Shown piece after piece: positions 1 through 12,239 of a DNA stretch of 64,000 bases (the first letter of the stretch is position 1; every line of letters begins with the position of its first letter). The notes below the pieces were generated by a model. It worked only from the letters and a program-made list of their open reading frames with translations. It had not been told where the DNA came from and made no database searches. A program made the position numbers and the translations under genes. The DNA is from Cristatella mucedo (Eukaryota; Bryozoa; Phylactolaemata; Cristatellidae): positions 1,732,001-1,796,000 of the forward strand of contig WPIO01000069.1 in assembly GCA_009760855.2 (NCBI GenBank), given 5' to 3'.

Positions 1-1595
1 AACGGAGGGCACGAAGTGGTTGAAACTGGTGCAGCAGTTAATCAGTTAATTACATTAATCAGTCGTGGCTGATCAGCTGAACTCATATATTGAAACCTCA
101 CACAATGCTAGTAAGTTCCTGTCTGGCTTTAGAGCTAATCGCTCCACAGAGTCAGCATAGCTTAGGGTATACAGCGACTTCATAAGGAATGCAGACACGG
201 GTAGACTTTCTCTGCTTGTTTTGCTCGATCTTTCGTCAGCTTTCGATACCATAGATCACAAAGTTCTTCTAGAGTGCCTCTCATCTCGATTGGGCATCAC
301 TGCCAGTACTCTGCAGTGGTTCAGGTCCTATCTCAGCACGAGACTCCAGAGTATTGACGTGCATGGACAAAGATCATCTGAGGTACCTCTGAAATATGGC
401 GTACCGCAGGACTCTGTGCTAAGTCCGGTTCTTTTCACGGTTTATACTCTCCCTCTTGCTGATGTGATTGTCAAGCACAATCTGGGCTTTCTCTTCTATG
501 CGGATGATACTCTGTTATACCTTTGCTTTGATCCCTCCCAGCGTTCGAGCACCTCAAATTCGCTCAACTCACTGGCTGCATGTATTGATGACATTGGCAC
601 ATGGATGGTGGCAAATTTTCTAAAACCAAACGATGATAACACTAACCTACTAGTTATTGGCAAACCCAGTGTGTTTCGAAAATTGAAAAGGCTGGCGCTC
701 ACGATTGGCTCTGCCAGCATATCCCCAGTTGAATCAGCTCGAAATCTAGGTGTCATATTCAAAAGCGACATCTCGTTAAACCACCATACCAGCTCCGCAG
801 TCAAATCTGCCTATTTTCAGCTTCATAACATTGTTAAAATTCGGCTTGTTTAGATAAGGATACCACGTCCAAGTTGGTGCATGCATTCATGACATCCCGT
901 CTCAACTTCTGAAACCCAATGCTTACTGGCCGACCAGCATGTGCGATCAGCCGATTGCAGCTGGTGCAAAACTCAGCAACTAGGCTTGTCTGTCATGAGC
1001 TTCGCAGTTGCTACATTACTCTACTTCTCGCCAAACTGCACGGGCTACCAGTCAAGCAACGGATTGAATTGGGGGTTTTGTCCCTCACTTTCCGGTACTG
1101 TCATTATTTAGCTCCAGCCTATCTCTCAGATATACTCCTCTATTAGGCCAAGCATCATACCACCTGCTTTTCGGAATCCAACAGGCTGTAAATACCTCGT
1201 ATTAACCTCAAATCATTTGGAGACCGTGCATCTAGTTTGTATGCTCCCTAAGCCTGGAACTCTCTTCCGACCCGAGTCAGAACATCCCCTGACTTGACCA
1301 CATTTAAAAAGAACTTAAGAACACACCTATTTAGAACAGCATTTAGTGGGTCCCTGTGATTCGTCCTTCATGTGCATATGTCTGCTGACACTGTGCATGC
1401 TGCCACTAACCACATTTGCATGCTGACCCTTTGTATGTCACCCTAAACCATGTTATTCATTTTGTTCATGTATCAAGCATGATTTTACTCACCATTAAAT
1501 TGCATTTCCCTTTGGCGCAAATGTAAAGTGCATAGAGCGAGATTAAGTTCTCTGAGGGCGCTTTATCAATTGCATTATTATTATTATTAATAATA
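1..1595 (+). mobile_element. LINE-1 family non-LTR retrotransposon copy, 5' cut by window edge
   Basis: This is a decayed CR1/L2-like non-LTR retrotransposon. Reverse-transcriptase protein can be read from base 1 across several frames. It is followed by the family's conserved 3' untranslated stretch (words such as CTGTGATTCGTCCTTCATGTG near 1355) and by the tail near 1524-1590. There an AAGTGC..GGGCGCTTTAT stem-loop precedes an ATT repeat. The same 3' end recurs many times in the window, which defines the family. Stops and frameshifts make this copy inactive. Confidence 0.85.
221..853 (+). pseudogene. LINE-1 reverse transcriptase fragment (palm domain)
   Basis: The 210-residue open stretch is the centre of a LINE reverse transcriptase. 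It begins at the LDLSSAFDTIDHKVLL motif (catalytic region A), continues through GVPQDSVLSPVLF (region B) and FYADDTLLY (region C, with the YADD catalytic pair intact), and ends in the thumb-like NLGVIFKSD segment. In-frame sequence before the first Met (from about 65) still encodes RT, so that Met is not a true start. Downstream RT C-terminal protein resumes in another frame at 919-1146. The family normally copies its RNA at a nicked target; this copy is broken. Confidence 0.85.
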
Positions 1596-1639
1596 TAGCA
1601 AAGAATGTTTGTCAATCAACAATAAATAATAATTTCGCT

Positions 1640-1865
1640 GAGCGTGTAAATAAATGCGTTGTATTGGTATCGCTTTTAATGACAGCCATCCTTGCATTCC
1701 GATCCTGTGCATGTCACTCTTGACCGTGTTATTCGTGTTTTCTATCAAGTATGATACCACTCACCACTCAATCGTGCTTTTTCTGCAGCAAATGCAAAGC
1801 CCTTATACAGAGATTAAGTTCTCTGGGATTGCTTTATCAATTGCATTGTATTACTATTTCATCAT
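1640..1865 (+). mobile_element. LINE-1 3' end fragment
   Basis: Only the 3' untranslated end is present, ending in AGATTAAGTTCTCTGGG, TTGCTTTATCAATTGCATT and a short ATT-like tail. It lies directly behind another LINE-1 tail, as a 5'-truncated insertion or a duplication would. Confidence 0.75.
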
Positions 1866-2828
1866 TATAATATAGTGCATCATTTACAATTACAGTAGCT
1901 GTTATGCTGTATTTTTCTATGAAAATTTAAATATACTTATGGTTAGCTTTGAAAATTGACAACGCGATAATAAAAGTCTGGTTCTAAGGCTTGATGGGAC
2001 TCATTGTAGGCACGATTGTCTTTTTTCAAGTGTGATAAAACTCTTTAGGAATTCAAAGTATTTTCATTGGGCCGGGTGACTGCTCCATAGGAATATCAAT
2101 TGTGGGTGCAGGATCGGAGGTTTACAGACAAGTAAGGCTTTTGTTGTTGTAATACGGAAGCGAAGCCGAAACTCCCGTGGGACTCGTGCAGCTGTAATCA
2201 ATGGCTTCCTTCAGCCAGCGTGAAGACCTGGTCACCTAACGCACATAAGCCATCCGACTTTGCGACTGTAGGATCGAACTAAACGTCAGGTGATTCCACG
2301 ACGGCAATAACATTGTCCGACAGAAAGTCGGATGCGTCGCCGCTCTGTCGGACCTTGTGGCGGTGGACAGCGACAAGCAGCTGAGAGAGCCCCAGTCGGC
2401 CGACGCTGCAGTCTGTTGGTCGGTCAACAGAGAGGGGCGGTTCGTGCCGCCAAAAGGCGGGTATGCAGTGGTTTCGGCACTGCAGACAATCCCAGCCGAG
2501 CGATCAAGGCTCAAGCTTTCTGAGCGAGCAGGTTCTTAGTAAAAGAAATGTGCCGCAATATGGCACACTTCTCGGCGTGTGTGCTCGAATGGCAGCCGAC
2601 CCTCACTGCCGTTCGCTGATGCTTGCCCATTGACAGTGGGCGGGAGATGTAGAGTCCTGCGATTATGAGCTATAAGCTCGGCAGCTGAAACTCAATCACC
2701 TATCTTTGAAACGGCTGCACTAGCTAAACGAGCCAGATAATATCTTATTAGGTTTATTCTTGATTTGGTGACGGGCGATCATCTAATTTTAAAGCCGGTG
2801 ATATCACATAGGCGTTAGTTGCCATTCC
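1866..2828. other. Unassigned interval
   Basis: No gene is recognisable. From about 2150 to 2700 the base composition is more GC-rich than its surroundings and short overlapping frames exist on both strands (for example 2236-2514 minus), but none shows a known domain or splice structure. It may be an old transposon of a family not otherwise seen here. Confidence 0.4.
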
Positions 2829-2870
2829 TTGGTATGGGCGAGCACCTTAACCACTGGACCAAACCAGCTC
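2829..2870 (-). mobile_element. SINE-1 head fragment
   Basis: Read on the minus strand this is the tRNA-like head of SINE-1, including TGGTCCAGTGGTTAAGGTGC, which resembles a Pol III A box. The rest of the SINE is missing and LINE-1 sequence follows directly. Confidence 0.6.
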
Positions 2871-2875
2871 GTCCA

Positions 2876-3125
2876 ATTAGGACAGCATTGATTTTGTCCC
2901 TGTGCATTTTCCTTCATGAGGTAATGCGTACTGACACTGTGCATGCTGCCACAAACCACACTTGCATGTTGACCCTGTGCATGTCCCCCTTAACCATGTT
3001 ATTAATGTTGTTTATCAAGCTTGATATTACTCACCAGACAATCGCGTTCCCTCTGTAACATATTTAAAGGGCCTACAAAGAGATTCAGTTCTCTGAGAGC
3101 ACTTTATCAAGTGCATTATTTTGTT
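2876..3125 (+). mobile_element. LINE-1 3' end fragment
   Basis: This 3' untranslated remnant contains the recurring CTGACACTGTGCATGCTGCC word and the stem-loop tail AGATTCAGTTCTCTGAG followed by TATCAAGTGCATTATT. Confidence 0.8.
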
Positions 3126-3529
3126 AGTATAACTATTACTGGACTTTAATGTACACGATACTACACTGTGATCAGTCATTGGATGCGACTGACCTGTGTC
3201 TGACTAATATTATGGCAGTTTCAAGATTAGTAATTTAAAAGTCTGAAAGGGTAGCGATTTCACTATAAGTTAAAATGTATTTCTAAATATTTTCCAGCTT
3301 CTTGAAACCTTTTCAATTAGCTGTGAACGTTCCTTTGACATAACTCTCTTATAGCCTTTATGTTGTGCTTGTCCGTCTTGCAGCTGCACTGCTTGCAAAT
3401 CGGCTGGATTGAATACAGTCTTCGTTTGACCTCTTGCAAGATGAACTAAATGCCATCTTATCACAGTAATATGGACTTACAGGCCATCGATATTTACGAA
3501 ATTCTTTGCTTGAATTCAATATCTCTCAT
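3126..3529. other. Unassigned AT-rich interval
   Basis: I see no supported gene, RNA or repeat boundary here. A 64-codon frame at 3270-3464 (minus) has no recognisable motif. Confidence 0.4.
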
Positions 3530-3890
3530 ACCATAATGTAGTGTGTATGCTCTCAAAGCCTGGAACTCACTCACGACTTCCGTCACGATGTCACCTGACT
3601 TGACAATATTTAAAAATAAATTAAAAGATGCACCTATTTATGATAGCATTTAGTGGGACTGTTTGATTTGTCCTTTATGTGCATATATGTGCTGACACTG
3701 TTGTATACTTCGACTAACCGCACTTGCATGCCAAACCTGTGAATGTCACTCCTAACAATGTTATTCGTGGTGTTTATCAATCATGATGTCACTCACCATT
3801 CAGTTGTGTTTCCTTTGGGCATATGTCAAGTGCCTAGAAACAAATTTAGTTTCCTGATAGTGCTTTATCAAGTGTATTATTTATTATTAA
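3530..3890 (+). mobile_element. LINE-1 3' end fragment
   Basis: It starts within the last RT codons (CTCAAAGCCTGGAACTCACT, the A-W-N-S motif near the ORF2 end), continues through the 3' untranslated region, and ends at TTATCAAGTGTATTATTTATT. Confidence 0.8.
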
Positions 3891-4865
3891 AGTACGTGTA
3901 CTTCTTTACCTAGAGTCGGTAGAGTAAGCAGTCACAGACCTGGCAGATCACTAATAGCAACGGCAAATTTTGGAAAGTGTGAGAATGCCTTATGACGAGG
4001 TTTTTACAAGTCAACGTCAAATTTTTTTTAAGGATTTTTCAAAGAGTACTTTTAAACCGACAGCTTCATTCTACGTTATTTAAAGATTTGCTATTCTCAA
4101 TGGAGAATATCAGAAAATGCTCGTAGGATCTCTCTGCATATTAAATATATTTGTTTAAGGTAGCTTCCGAAATACCGCTACTCTAGACTTCCAATCGAAA
4201 GTTCTGACGGCTTCTACGAGACAGACAAAATAGGTTTCCAAACCCATCTAACCTGGATAGAAACCAGAAGTAGCAAATCTGAAAAAAGCTCTGATGTCTT
4301 CATCTTATGCCACTTGTTTCCCACCTTGTCCAAACTTGGTAGACCGAGGAATATCCTTCATGCTTGTTGGGGTGCATTCTTGAGACTTTTATGCAGCTTC
4401 GTTTGCATACTAGCTTGGTGCCTTTTAAATTCCATAACTCGGCTAATAATTTCCAGTTCAAAGCGAAGTTTGAAAAAACGAATTCATCTCTGCTCATTGT
4501 AACTGAAGCAAGAAAATTTTCGATTTACGCTTGATACATTTTGTTCTACGTATCCACGATTGTGGAAGGGATAGCTCTAGTTTGTTTGAAAACGTATACT
4601 TGTTTAGGGTGCCCTTATAAAACGGGATCTTTTATCAATGACTTTAAATATTCAGTGAAGAAAGCATTAAAAAATTATGGATGGTAACATCTGTAAGCAA
4701 CAGGCATAGTGTAAGCGCGTACATGCACGTGCAGAGCAAAGGAAACCCAACAAATGCTGCGATAAACAGGGGCATTTAACTCTTCTTTTTAAATGTTATC
4801 ATGTCAGGGGTGATTGCGATATGCATCGATAGGGAGTTCACGGCTTTGACAGCTTTGGCATTGGT
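3891..4865. other. Unassigned AT-rich interval
   Basis: No coding region with family features is seen. Opposing short frames near 4300-4500 overlap each other and lack motifs. Confidence 0.4.
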
Positions 4866-5040
4866 GGGTCTTCGTAACTTGCCTTTCGTATGCATGCACC
4901 TGTTTCCACCATGCATGCTGCCTGCCAATTTTACAACCAAACATTTGGTAATGTTTTCTCTAAAGCATCTGTGAAGTGCCTTGAGAGAGCTCCAGGTCTC
5001 CCACGGTTCTGTACCGAAATATTATTGTGATTAATATCAT
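4866..5040 (+). mobile_element. LINE-1 variant 3' end fragment
   Basis: This matches a variant of the LINE-1 3' region also found at 37845-38020. Shared features are a TATGCATGCACCTG word, ACCAAACATTTG and AAGCATCTGTGAAGTGCCT. The two copies suggest a subfamily with a different 3' untranslated segment. Confidence 0.6.
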
Positions 5041-7080
5041 TAAGAGCTAAAGGCATGGTCTCCAACGGTTTGGGGTTCCTGCGAGATATGGCTAAATGAT
5101 TCGAGTAAGAGAAAATTAGCTGATTTCATTTTTTTGATAGTGGCTGCAGAGATTTTGTGGCTATTACCACTACTTATAGCTATAATAAAGGATCTGCCAT
5201 TGCAAGATTTGGAGCCACGACCTCGGCACCGAGATCGTGGGATGGGGAATGAGGTCGTAAGAAGCAACTGCCTTTCCTGTTATGCCATTACGACCCGCCA
5301 ATTGCTAGTGTGCCATCAAGATTCAAAAGAACAGCAGTTTTTATGATTCTTCTGCTGGGTAGGGGTAGTTTTAGAGGTAGGCTGGAGCTAGCTCATGAAG
5401 GGGCCCAAGAGCGAATGTTACAACCTAAAGGTAGATGAGCTGCTTGATTAGAAACCAGTGCAGGTCGACAAGAACTGGTTTGATGTGGCATTGCCTTACT
5501 ACGTATGAGCCTAGCTTCAGAGCTTTTTCCACCAACTCTAAGCCGGGAAACCAGCAAGCAGTGAGTTGCAGAAATCAGGACTGGACGTCACAAATGCATG
5601 GACCAATTTAGACGTAGTATCACTGTCAACACGTGCCCCAGCTTTGGCAATGTTGTATAGCTGAAAATTGTCTGACGTGACTGCGGAACTAATGTGGTTT
5701 TCTATCGAAAGGTCATTTTTGAACAGAACACATAGTTTAGATGCCGATTAAACATTATTCATACTGCCAGTTCCGATTTTGAGCGTTAGGTTTTCCCATT
5801 TTTGAATCACACTTGGTCTCCCATCATCTATTAGGTTGGGTTTATGTCATTCCTTCTTAAAAAAAATTGCTGCCATTCATGTGTAGATGCAGTTCGGGTG
5901 TGTAGAGAATTCGACATGCTCGAGGGTTGGGGAAACGGTAATCAAATCAAAGTAAACAGCAATTGAGTGTCATCTGCATAGATTCGAAAGCCTAGATTTT
6001 GCTTGGCGATCACAACGGCAAGAGGCATGGTATAAGCTGAAAATGAAGGGGACCGAGCACAAAGCCCTGAGTTATACCGTAATTAATGGTTACTCTAATG
6101 ATATTTGTCGTTTCACTTCAATGCTCTGGCGTCTCCCACTAAGGTATGACCTGAACCATTGCAATTCAGTGCCAGTGATGCCCAGGCGAAATTCGATACC
6201 TTTAAAGAGTCTTTGATTAAAAGACCCAAATGCTGCTTTAAGGTCAAGCAGACAGACTCTACCCAAGTCGGCATTACTGAGAAGATTGCTATACACCAGA
6301 AGCTATGCTAACTTGGTGGAGTGACGATCTTCAAATCCTAACTGGAAATTACTTGAAAGGTTTGAGGTCTCAATATAAAAGTTTACTTGGCCCGTCACCA
6401 TTCGTTCTCGTATCTTGGGTAGGAACTGTAGAAGAGTAACTTATCGCAACCAGTCCAAATCCTCTTTTTCTATCTTCGCTTTAATAAATGGTGGTCTACA
6501 ACAGCCTTTTTGAAAGGTGCTGGGAACTGACCCAAGGCTAAGGACGCATGTTAGTAACGTGTCGCAGCAGCAGATACAATCGCCGTAGGAGAAGGCCATT
6601 GAGAATTTGGTCTAGAGGGCTAGTAATCTTCTCTGAGTGACAGATTATTTCAGAATTAGGTCACTTTCGGCCTCCTTGAATTTATACATCAAGATAGTGC
6701 GCTGAAACGATAGAAGAGAGTACAGAGATGATCTGATTGAGGGGCATGAGTCCAGAAGGGATGCTAAAATTTTAGGGTTGGATACTCTGATTTTTTATAT
6801 CTTGCTTGCAAAAATGAAAAAGTGCTTGGCTAGGTCACCACAAAGATGACTCGGTAAGGAGCTCACCTGAGAGCAGCTAAGGAGATGTTTGATTTTCGAC
6901 ATCGGCATTTCGTTTGTAGTGCATCCGTGATTCAATAATGATTTTGTAGAAGCTGGATTTGACCTTTGTTAGGATAGACAGGTATAATCTACAGTCGTCC
7001 TTGTTTGCCTATCAAATAACCATCAAGCACGATATTTAATAAGCTTTTTCAAGCTTTCCCTTAGTAGAGTGGTTTACTAT
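5040..7080 (-). mobile_element. LINE-1 family copy, minus strand, interrupted by a SINE-2
   Basis: Read on the minus strand, the element runs from the endonuclease-RT linker region (about 7080, matching the linker of the copy at 12.9-13.2 kb) through reverse transcriptase (about 6500-6000) to the RT C-terminus and the GGAGACCATGC word at 5058. The best open piece, 6090-6296, encodes LLDLKAAFGSFNQ..LQWFRSYLSG, a degraded form of the LDLSAAFDTIDH motif. A SINE-2 lies inside near 5095-5265. Many stops make it a fossil. Confidence 0.75.
5095..5265 (-). mobile_element. SINE-2 copy
   Basis: The minus-strand sequence aligns by eye with the SINE at 30066-30210. Shared features are the CTCGGTGCCGAGGTCGTGG hairpin, then GGCAGATCCTTTATT, a GTGGTAATAGCC motif, and an A-run. 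The left half of the tRNA-like head is degraded. It sits within a minus-strand LINE-1. Confidence 0.6.
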
Positions 7081-7504
7081 GAGAGCATGTGGTCGCGCTT
7101 CCATGACTATAAGTAGACATACATGGCACATCCCTTGCCGGCTAGATAGCTGCCTTAGGCGACTCGTAGCCTGGGGTGGACCATCACCTGATTTCTCTGT
7201 GATACCTTCCGGTATTCCACTGCTATCTTCGATGTGAATATTTATGAGCTTTCCTCCGATATGCTACACAAAATAGGTCCTGCTTAGAATTAGGTTTGAT
7301 TTCGCCGTTAGTTGATACCTACCGATTGGCCTTCTTCGGCGGGTCAGTGAGAACCTTCCTGCATCCTGCGCCTTATCAACAGCTCGGATATCAAACCTAC
7401 GACTCGTAAGTTGAAAGCTAAAGATTGTACTCGTTGCGGCAGTAGCCCACCCGCCGTGGCCCAGCATGTTGTGAAACGTCGACCAGCGGCCTTTACTAAG
7501 GTCC

Positions 7505-7680
7505 GAGCTGGTGTGGTCGAGCGGTTAAGGTGCTCGCCCCGACAGAGGTCTGACTGAGGACTGAGACGTGACCCCGACTGAGGTCGTGGGCTCGAGCCCT
7601 GAGGCATATGTGAAGCGCCTGAATATAGATTAAGTTCTCCTGGGGCGCTATATAAATGAATTATTTATTTATAATTATTT
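7505..7680 (+). mobile_element. SINE-1 copy (tRNA-derived, LINE-1-type tail)
   Basis: It begins with a tRNA-like head, GAGCTGGTGTGGTCGAGCGG then TTAAGGTGCTCGC, with a B-box-like GGGCTCGAGCCC. An 'actgag' stretch is duplicated inside the head. The 3' part GTGAAGCGCCTGAATATAGA..GGGGCGCTATATAAATG plus an ATT-rich end parallels the LINE-1 tail. The SINE probably borrows the LINE-1 reverse transcriptase. It lies inside LINE-2, so it inserted later. Confidence 0.8.
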
Positions 7681-7689
7681 AAGGTCCAA

Positions 7690-8429
7690 TTCAAATTCGA
7701 ATGGCCTACGTCCACCGGGCCGGATGAGCATCGCCGTGAATACAAGACACTTCTTAGCCGTCGACCAGTCGTTGGACACCCTCTTAAGTTCCGCCTAATA
7801 AATTTCCGCCCGCTAAAAACCAAGGGGTTACATATCAGCGATCAGGTAGTCCAGGAAAAGCATGTCACAGTTCTGCATACTGATACTTAAATGAAGCCTC
7901 AGTCCAGTAGCTGTTTTTCTGAGATCGCTCCACCCCTGTTTTCGTTCTATCAGTGCATGCGGTCTGACATTGTTGGTGGCTGGTTGCAATTGTTGTTCGC
8001 GAATCGTTTGGCTGTAAGATGTGTAGTTTTTTGCATGGGCCAGCGATTGAATCGTTTTCAATCATCTCTTCGTCAAAGACACTGACTCACACTGTTGTGA
8101 TAAACCGACCTCCTTCTGACTATGTAAACTTGTATACAGAGGAGTCTCCAGAGTTCGTCGCTAAAATATTTGTGTATGACACTCCGTTGCTGATTTTAAT
8201 AGACTTCAATATTCAAGTCAACAACCCAATCAACAGCCAGGTCCACTCATTTCTTGACTGCCTGGAAAGTTTTCGTTTAGTCCAACACGTTAATCATACC
8301 TGCCACGTCGGTGGCCAAATTCAAGATCTAGTGATCACAAAAGATGTCCTCCCTACTGACCTTGAGGTGTACTCACTGACCTTCATTGATCATTGTTTGG
8401 TCTCGTTTACTTTTCCTGCTCCATTGTAA
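7690..8429 (+). pseudogene. LINE-2 endonuclease domain remnant
   Basis: The early part reads FR..L..KTKGLHISDQVVQEK in broken frames, an APE-endonuclease N-terminus that parallels the intact version at 17440-17560. The open stretch 8019-8429 gives VVINRPPSD, then LLILIDFNIQV (the GDFN-type active-site strand), QHVNHTCHVGGQIQDLVIT and DHCLVSF (the catalytic SDH motif with S lost). Such enzymes nick the target DNA. Here the domain is frameshifted. Confidence 0.75.
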
Positions 8430-10646
8430 GTACAGGGTAATGTCAAACTTGTCAAGCGACTTAACTTTCAAAACATTGACATAGTCAAGTTTTTGAATTT
8501 TTTTTGATGCAGGTCTTCTCGATCTGCATTCAGACTCGACCGGTAGCTACGATACACTCACTGATGCAATGAACATGATACTCAGGAGTGCTCTTGACAA
8601 GCATGCTCCCGTTCATTCTATCCGTGTACAAAGTCGTAGAGATTCCTTTCAATTTACAAAAAACTCTTGATGATGCGCCGGGTTAAGCAGCACGGGCGTC
8701 ACAACGTCTTTTTAAGAAATTGTGGTCTGATGTCAATGTAGTCAATTTCAAAGACTTCCTTCCAGAGTACGCCTGGAAGCTTAATAAAGTAATGGCTTCC
8801 TTTTATACCCTAAATTTGAATTCCTGCCAGTGGGACACTAAACAGATTTATTAGAGAGTAAACTATTTACTGGCCAATATTGAGAAGTCCGACTCCTCGG
8901 ATAATTAATGCTCAGCAGAAACGTTGCCAGCCTCCTTTACTGAAAAAGTTGAGCACATTCGTGCCTTAATAAAGCCCACTCCGACTAAAGCAATCGCGAT
9001 AACACATTCTGTGACCTTCTTTTAAAGGTTACCCGAAGTTTTCTCGTGCGACGTGGCTACCTTAATAGGGTCTAGCAAAAAGAGCTAGCCTCCTGAAGAC
9101 CTTTACCATCCGCTCTTTAGTCTTCAGTCTCTGACCAACTTAGCCCTGCCATAATCGAGATTTGTAATGCCTCTTTTGGAAAAGGGATCGCCCCAAGTCC
9201 TTCAAATTGGCAATCGTTAAATCAATACTTTTAAAGCCTGGATTAGATACAGAGGTCCTTGCAAACCCTCGCCCAGTTTCCCTTCTTCCTGTCTTGTCAA
9301 AGATTCTTGTAACGATTGTTGCTAAGCAGGTTGAAAATATTGAAAGAATTAAAGGTCAACATTTTTTAATCAGGGTTCAAGAGGTAGGACTCTACTCTCC
9401 TCCGCTTTAACAATGAGATTATATTCGGCAACGAAGATGGGAATGTCAGTGCCCTAGCTCAGCTAGGTCTGTCTGCTGCCTTTGACACTATTTGTCACGA
9501 TGTTCTGAAAGATAAAGAAAAACGATCGGTCTGGCAGACGAACACTGGTGATGCTTAAATCGCACTTGTCATATCGTGTTCAATCCGTGTCGTGTGGGGG
9601 TCAGATCTTACACCCGAGAAGGGTCAATTGTAGAGTCCCTCAAGGGTCTGTACTCGGTCCCTTGCTGTTCTCAATTGACACTAAACCTCTGGGAAAAAAT
9701 TATTAAGACCCGTAGAATAGGATATCACTTTTATGCTAACCATACTCAGCTGTTTTTGTTGTTCAAACCGTAGAATCTGCTGCAGCAACTGTGAAACTGA
9801 ATTCTTGCCATGCCGACAATTGATCCTGGATGCCGGAAAACTTCTGGAATGTAATAAGCAATAAAACCGAACTGCTGCTCATTGGACACCCTAGGCGTGT
9901 AGCTGGAATAAAAGGCTTTGCTCTTCTATGAGCTGATGCTATTGTGCGGCAATCACCATGTGCTCGAAATTTGAGTGTCGCTTTCAACAGCTGCCTCGAT
10001 TTTAAAAGCTTCAATCAGAGGATTGGTTCTACAGCTAGCCATCACTTCCTATCTCTATCCAAGGTTAGGAGCTGTCTTTCACAGTATCTTGTAAAAATTT
10101 AACTAGCTCATTAGTTCTGACTCGGCTTGATTATTCTAATTCCCTTTTGGCTGGGTTACCAAAGAAAGCAACTAGGCCACTGCAGCTGGCCATGAATATG
10201 GCTGCTAGGCTATTCTTCAAGTCCCAGAAGTTTGAGCACGTGTCTCGTTTGTTAAAAGAGCTAGGGTGGTTGCCGGTTGAGCAAAGAATACCGATAGATG
10301 CCGATACTGATCAAAGTTCTTATGCTGACCCACGAGACACGGCTTTGCTCCCTCCTACGGAGCTGAACTGCTGCACTACTTTCAGCCTCTTCGCGAGGTC
10401 CTGTGTGGACATAAAATTAGCTGTTCCATTTCTCAGCTTAAAGACCGTTGGCGACAGAAGCTTTAGCTCTGCAGGTCCAAAACTGTGGAACTTGCTTTCA
10501 CAGTTCTTACGCAATGGCAACTACTTTCCAGCTGCCGACTATGGTTCATCCTTTTCAGCGGTCCTGAGCTGCCACTTCCATGATACCCACTACCTCAACT
10601 GCTCTACTGCCTCTGCTATGCTTCCCACTTTCTCTTTGTTGTTTTA
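8430..10646 (+). pseudogene. LINE-2 reverse transcriptase remnant
   Basis: The sequence encodes a broken RT. Visible pieces are LANPRPVSLLPVLSKILVTIV at 9207-9410 (fingers), QLGLSAAFDTICHDVL near 9450-9510 (region A), FYANHTQLFLL near 9730 where the catalytic YADD has decayed to YANH, and the C-terminal segment 10147-10647. Loss of both catalytic aspartates plus frameshifts rules out activity. Confidence 0.75.
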
Positions 10647-10790
10647 GGCAAAGTCTGTTGGCTACAGAATGCGTACATAAAGCCGCAAGGCTGTCGGTGG
10701 GCTATATAAATCTATCCTGTGTATTACCAACATGTTTTTACGACTGTGAAATTAGAGATAGAGATTCCTTACATACAACGCTATTTATAA

Positions 10791-11219
10791 ACGCACACGT
10801 GAGACAAAGACGAGGTGACAAAATTGTGCCATCTTGATTCATGATGAAGGATGGACATTCTTGCAGTAATTTATTTTGATACATTATGTTTATTTTTAAA
10901 TGTGGTCAAAACATGAGATGGGACAAAAGACAGGAGTGAGTTCCAGTTTTGGGAGAATGTGAACTACAGGCACAGTCTTTATAGGGTGTGAGGTTTCTAC
11001 GTGGTATATGTGAGCAATTACATTGCATATAGCAGGTGACAGGAATCTTACAGTGACAGGGAGTGATCGGATATTAAGGTGGCAGCAACATAATGAAGAA
11101 ACATTAAAATGAGTGACAGCAACTTCAAGTCGATGCATTGGTTCGCTGGGGGCCTGTGCAGGTTGCCGGGAAGTGTTAAGATTTTACTACACAAGATTAG
11201 CTGCCGAGTTTTGCTCTAC
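10791..11219. other. Unassigned AT-rich interval
   Basis: Nothing recognisable is seen beyond short motif-free frames on both strands. Confidence 0.4.
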
Positions 11220-11800
11220 TTGCAAACTCATGCTTGTACGAGTCGGTACATCAGCAAGCAGTAAGTTACAGATTTAAAGACAGGATTTCACAAATGCATG
11301 GACTTAACGGAATAAAAAAAGCAGAGAGTCTCTGCCTCAGTCGGCATTCCCATGTAGGTCTCTATAAACCGGAAGCAATGATGATGGTGGAGTGATTACC
11401 TCTAAAGCCAGACTGGAAACTACTATCGAGATTTGAAGTTTAAATATATGAGTTCAGCTGGTCTACCACGACTAGTTCCGGTGTCTTTGAAAGGATCGCT
11501 CGGAGGAAGACAGGGCGGAAGTTGCTCAAGTTCTCTCGGTCTAGTGTTGCTTTCTTGAGTAGCAGCCTGACTAAAGCCTTTTATAGACGATTTGAGAAGT
11601 GGCCTGAGGCTACTGTAATATTTAAATGTTAGTTATGCATGGCTGAAGCAGATCAGTGTATCATATAAGCAGGACAATGAGAATAGGGTCAAAATGACTA
11701 GTTGTCATTGTTGATTGGGATATGAACTTAATGACGAGGTCACTAGTGACCTTAAATGTAGACATTGAGGTGCTGCATGGAATTTAGTGTCTAATGAAAG
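11220..11800 (-). mobile_element. LINE-1 fragment, minus strand
   Basis: On the minus strand, 11460-11560 matches the LINE-1 start of RT (LLKKATLDRENLSNFRPV-like, then a QLNSYI-type word), and 11700-11800 matches the preceding linker. It is a degraded internal fragment. Confidence 0.65.
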
Positions 11801-12239
11801 ATACACAAAGCGCCTGAGGTGGCTGATTGAGAAGCATGATGATTACGCAACAGAAGATTGTAGACCAAGCTACTGAACTACTAAATAGTACCATTCTATT
11901 TCAAAGAGTTCATTACACAGTTAGGCACAATCCTAAGAACTTTAGCAACAAAGCAAACGTAACTTTTACCTGTATTTGCCAAGAAAAAAAAGTATTTAAG
12001 TCATAAGGATCCATAGTTAATTAACGTGGAACCTATAGGGGATGATTGGTGATGACAGGGTAGACGAGTATGTCAGTGCTAGTCATCCAATAAATTGTAT
12101 CTTGGTGTAAGCTTATTATTTGTACTAACTCAACCTGGCATGCTCCATCAGATACACATCCCCCTGCCAAATCCATGCACATGTTTCTCAGCATTTTATA
12201 TGTCTTTGTGATTTGTGCTGAGTTATACTTGTGAGCTGA
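11801..12239. other. Unassigned interval
   Basis: No supported gene. The short frame 12033-12242 (minus) has no motif. LINE-like words near the right edge suggest old repeat DNA. Confidence 0.35.

Larger units (their letters stand above)
7090..10790 (+). mobile_element. LINE-2 family retrotransposon, nearly full length, degenerate
   Basis: This is the most complete LINE-2. A 5' region (about 7130-7500) is shared with 16980-17360. An APE-type endonuclease follows, split over frames at about 7690-8429. Then come reverse transcriptase (about 9180-10100) and the family C-terminus (LPKKATRPLQLAMNMAARL, then LKTVGDRSFSSAGPKLWN). The 3' end near 10660-10780 has GGGCTATATAAA and no ATT repeat. A SINE-1 is inserted at 7505-7680. 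Frameshifts and stops are frequent. Confidence 0.8.
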
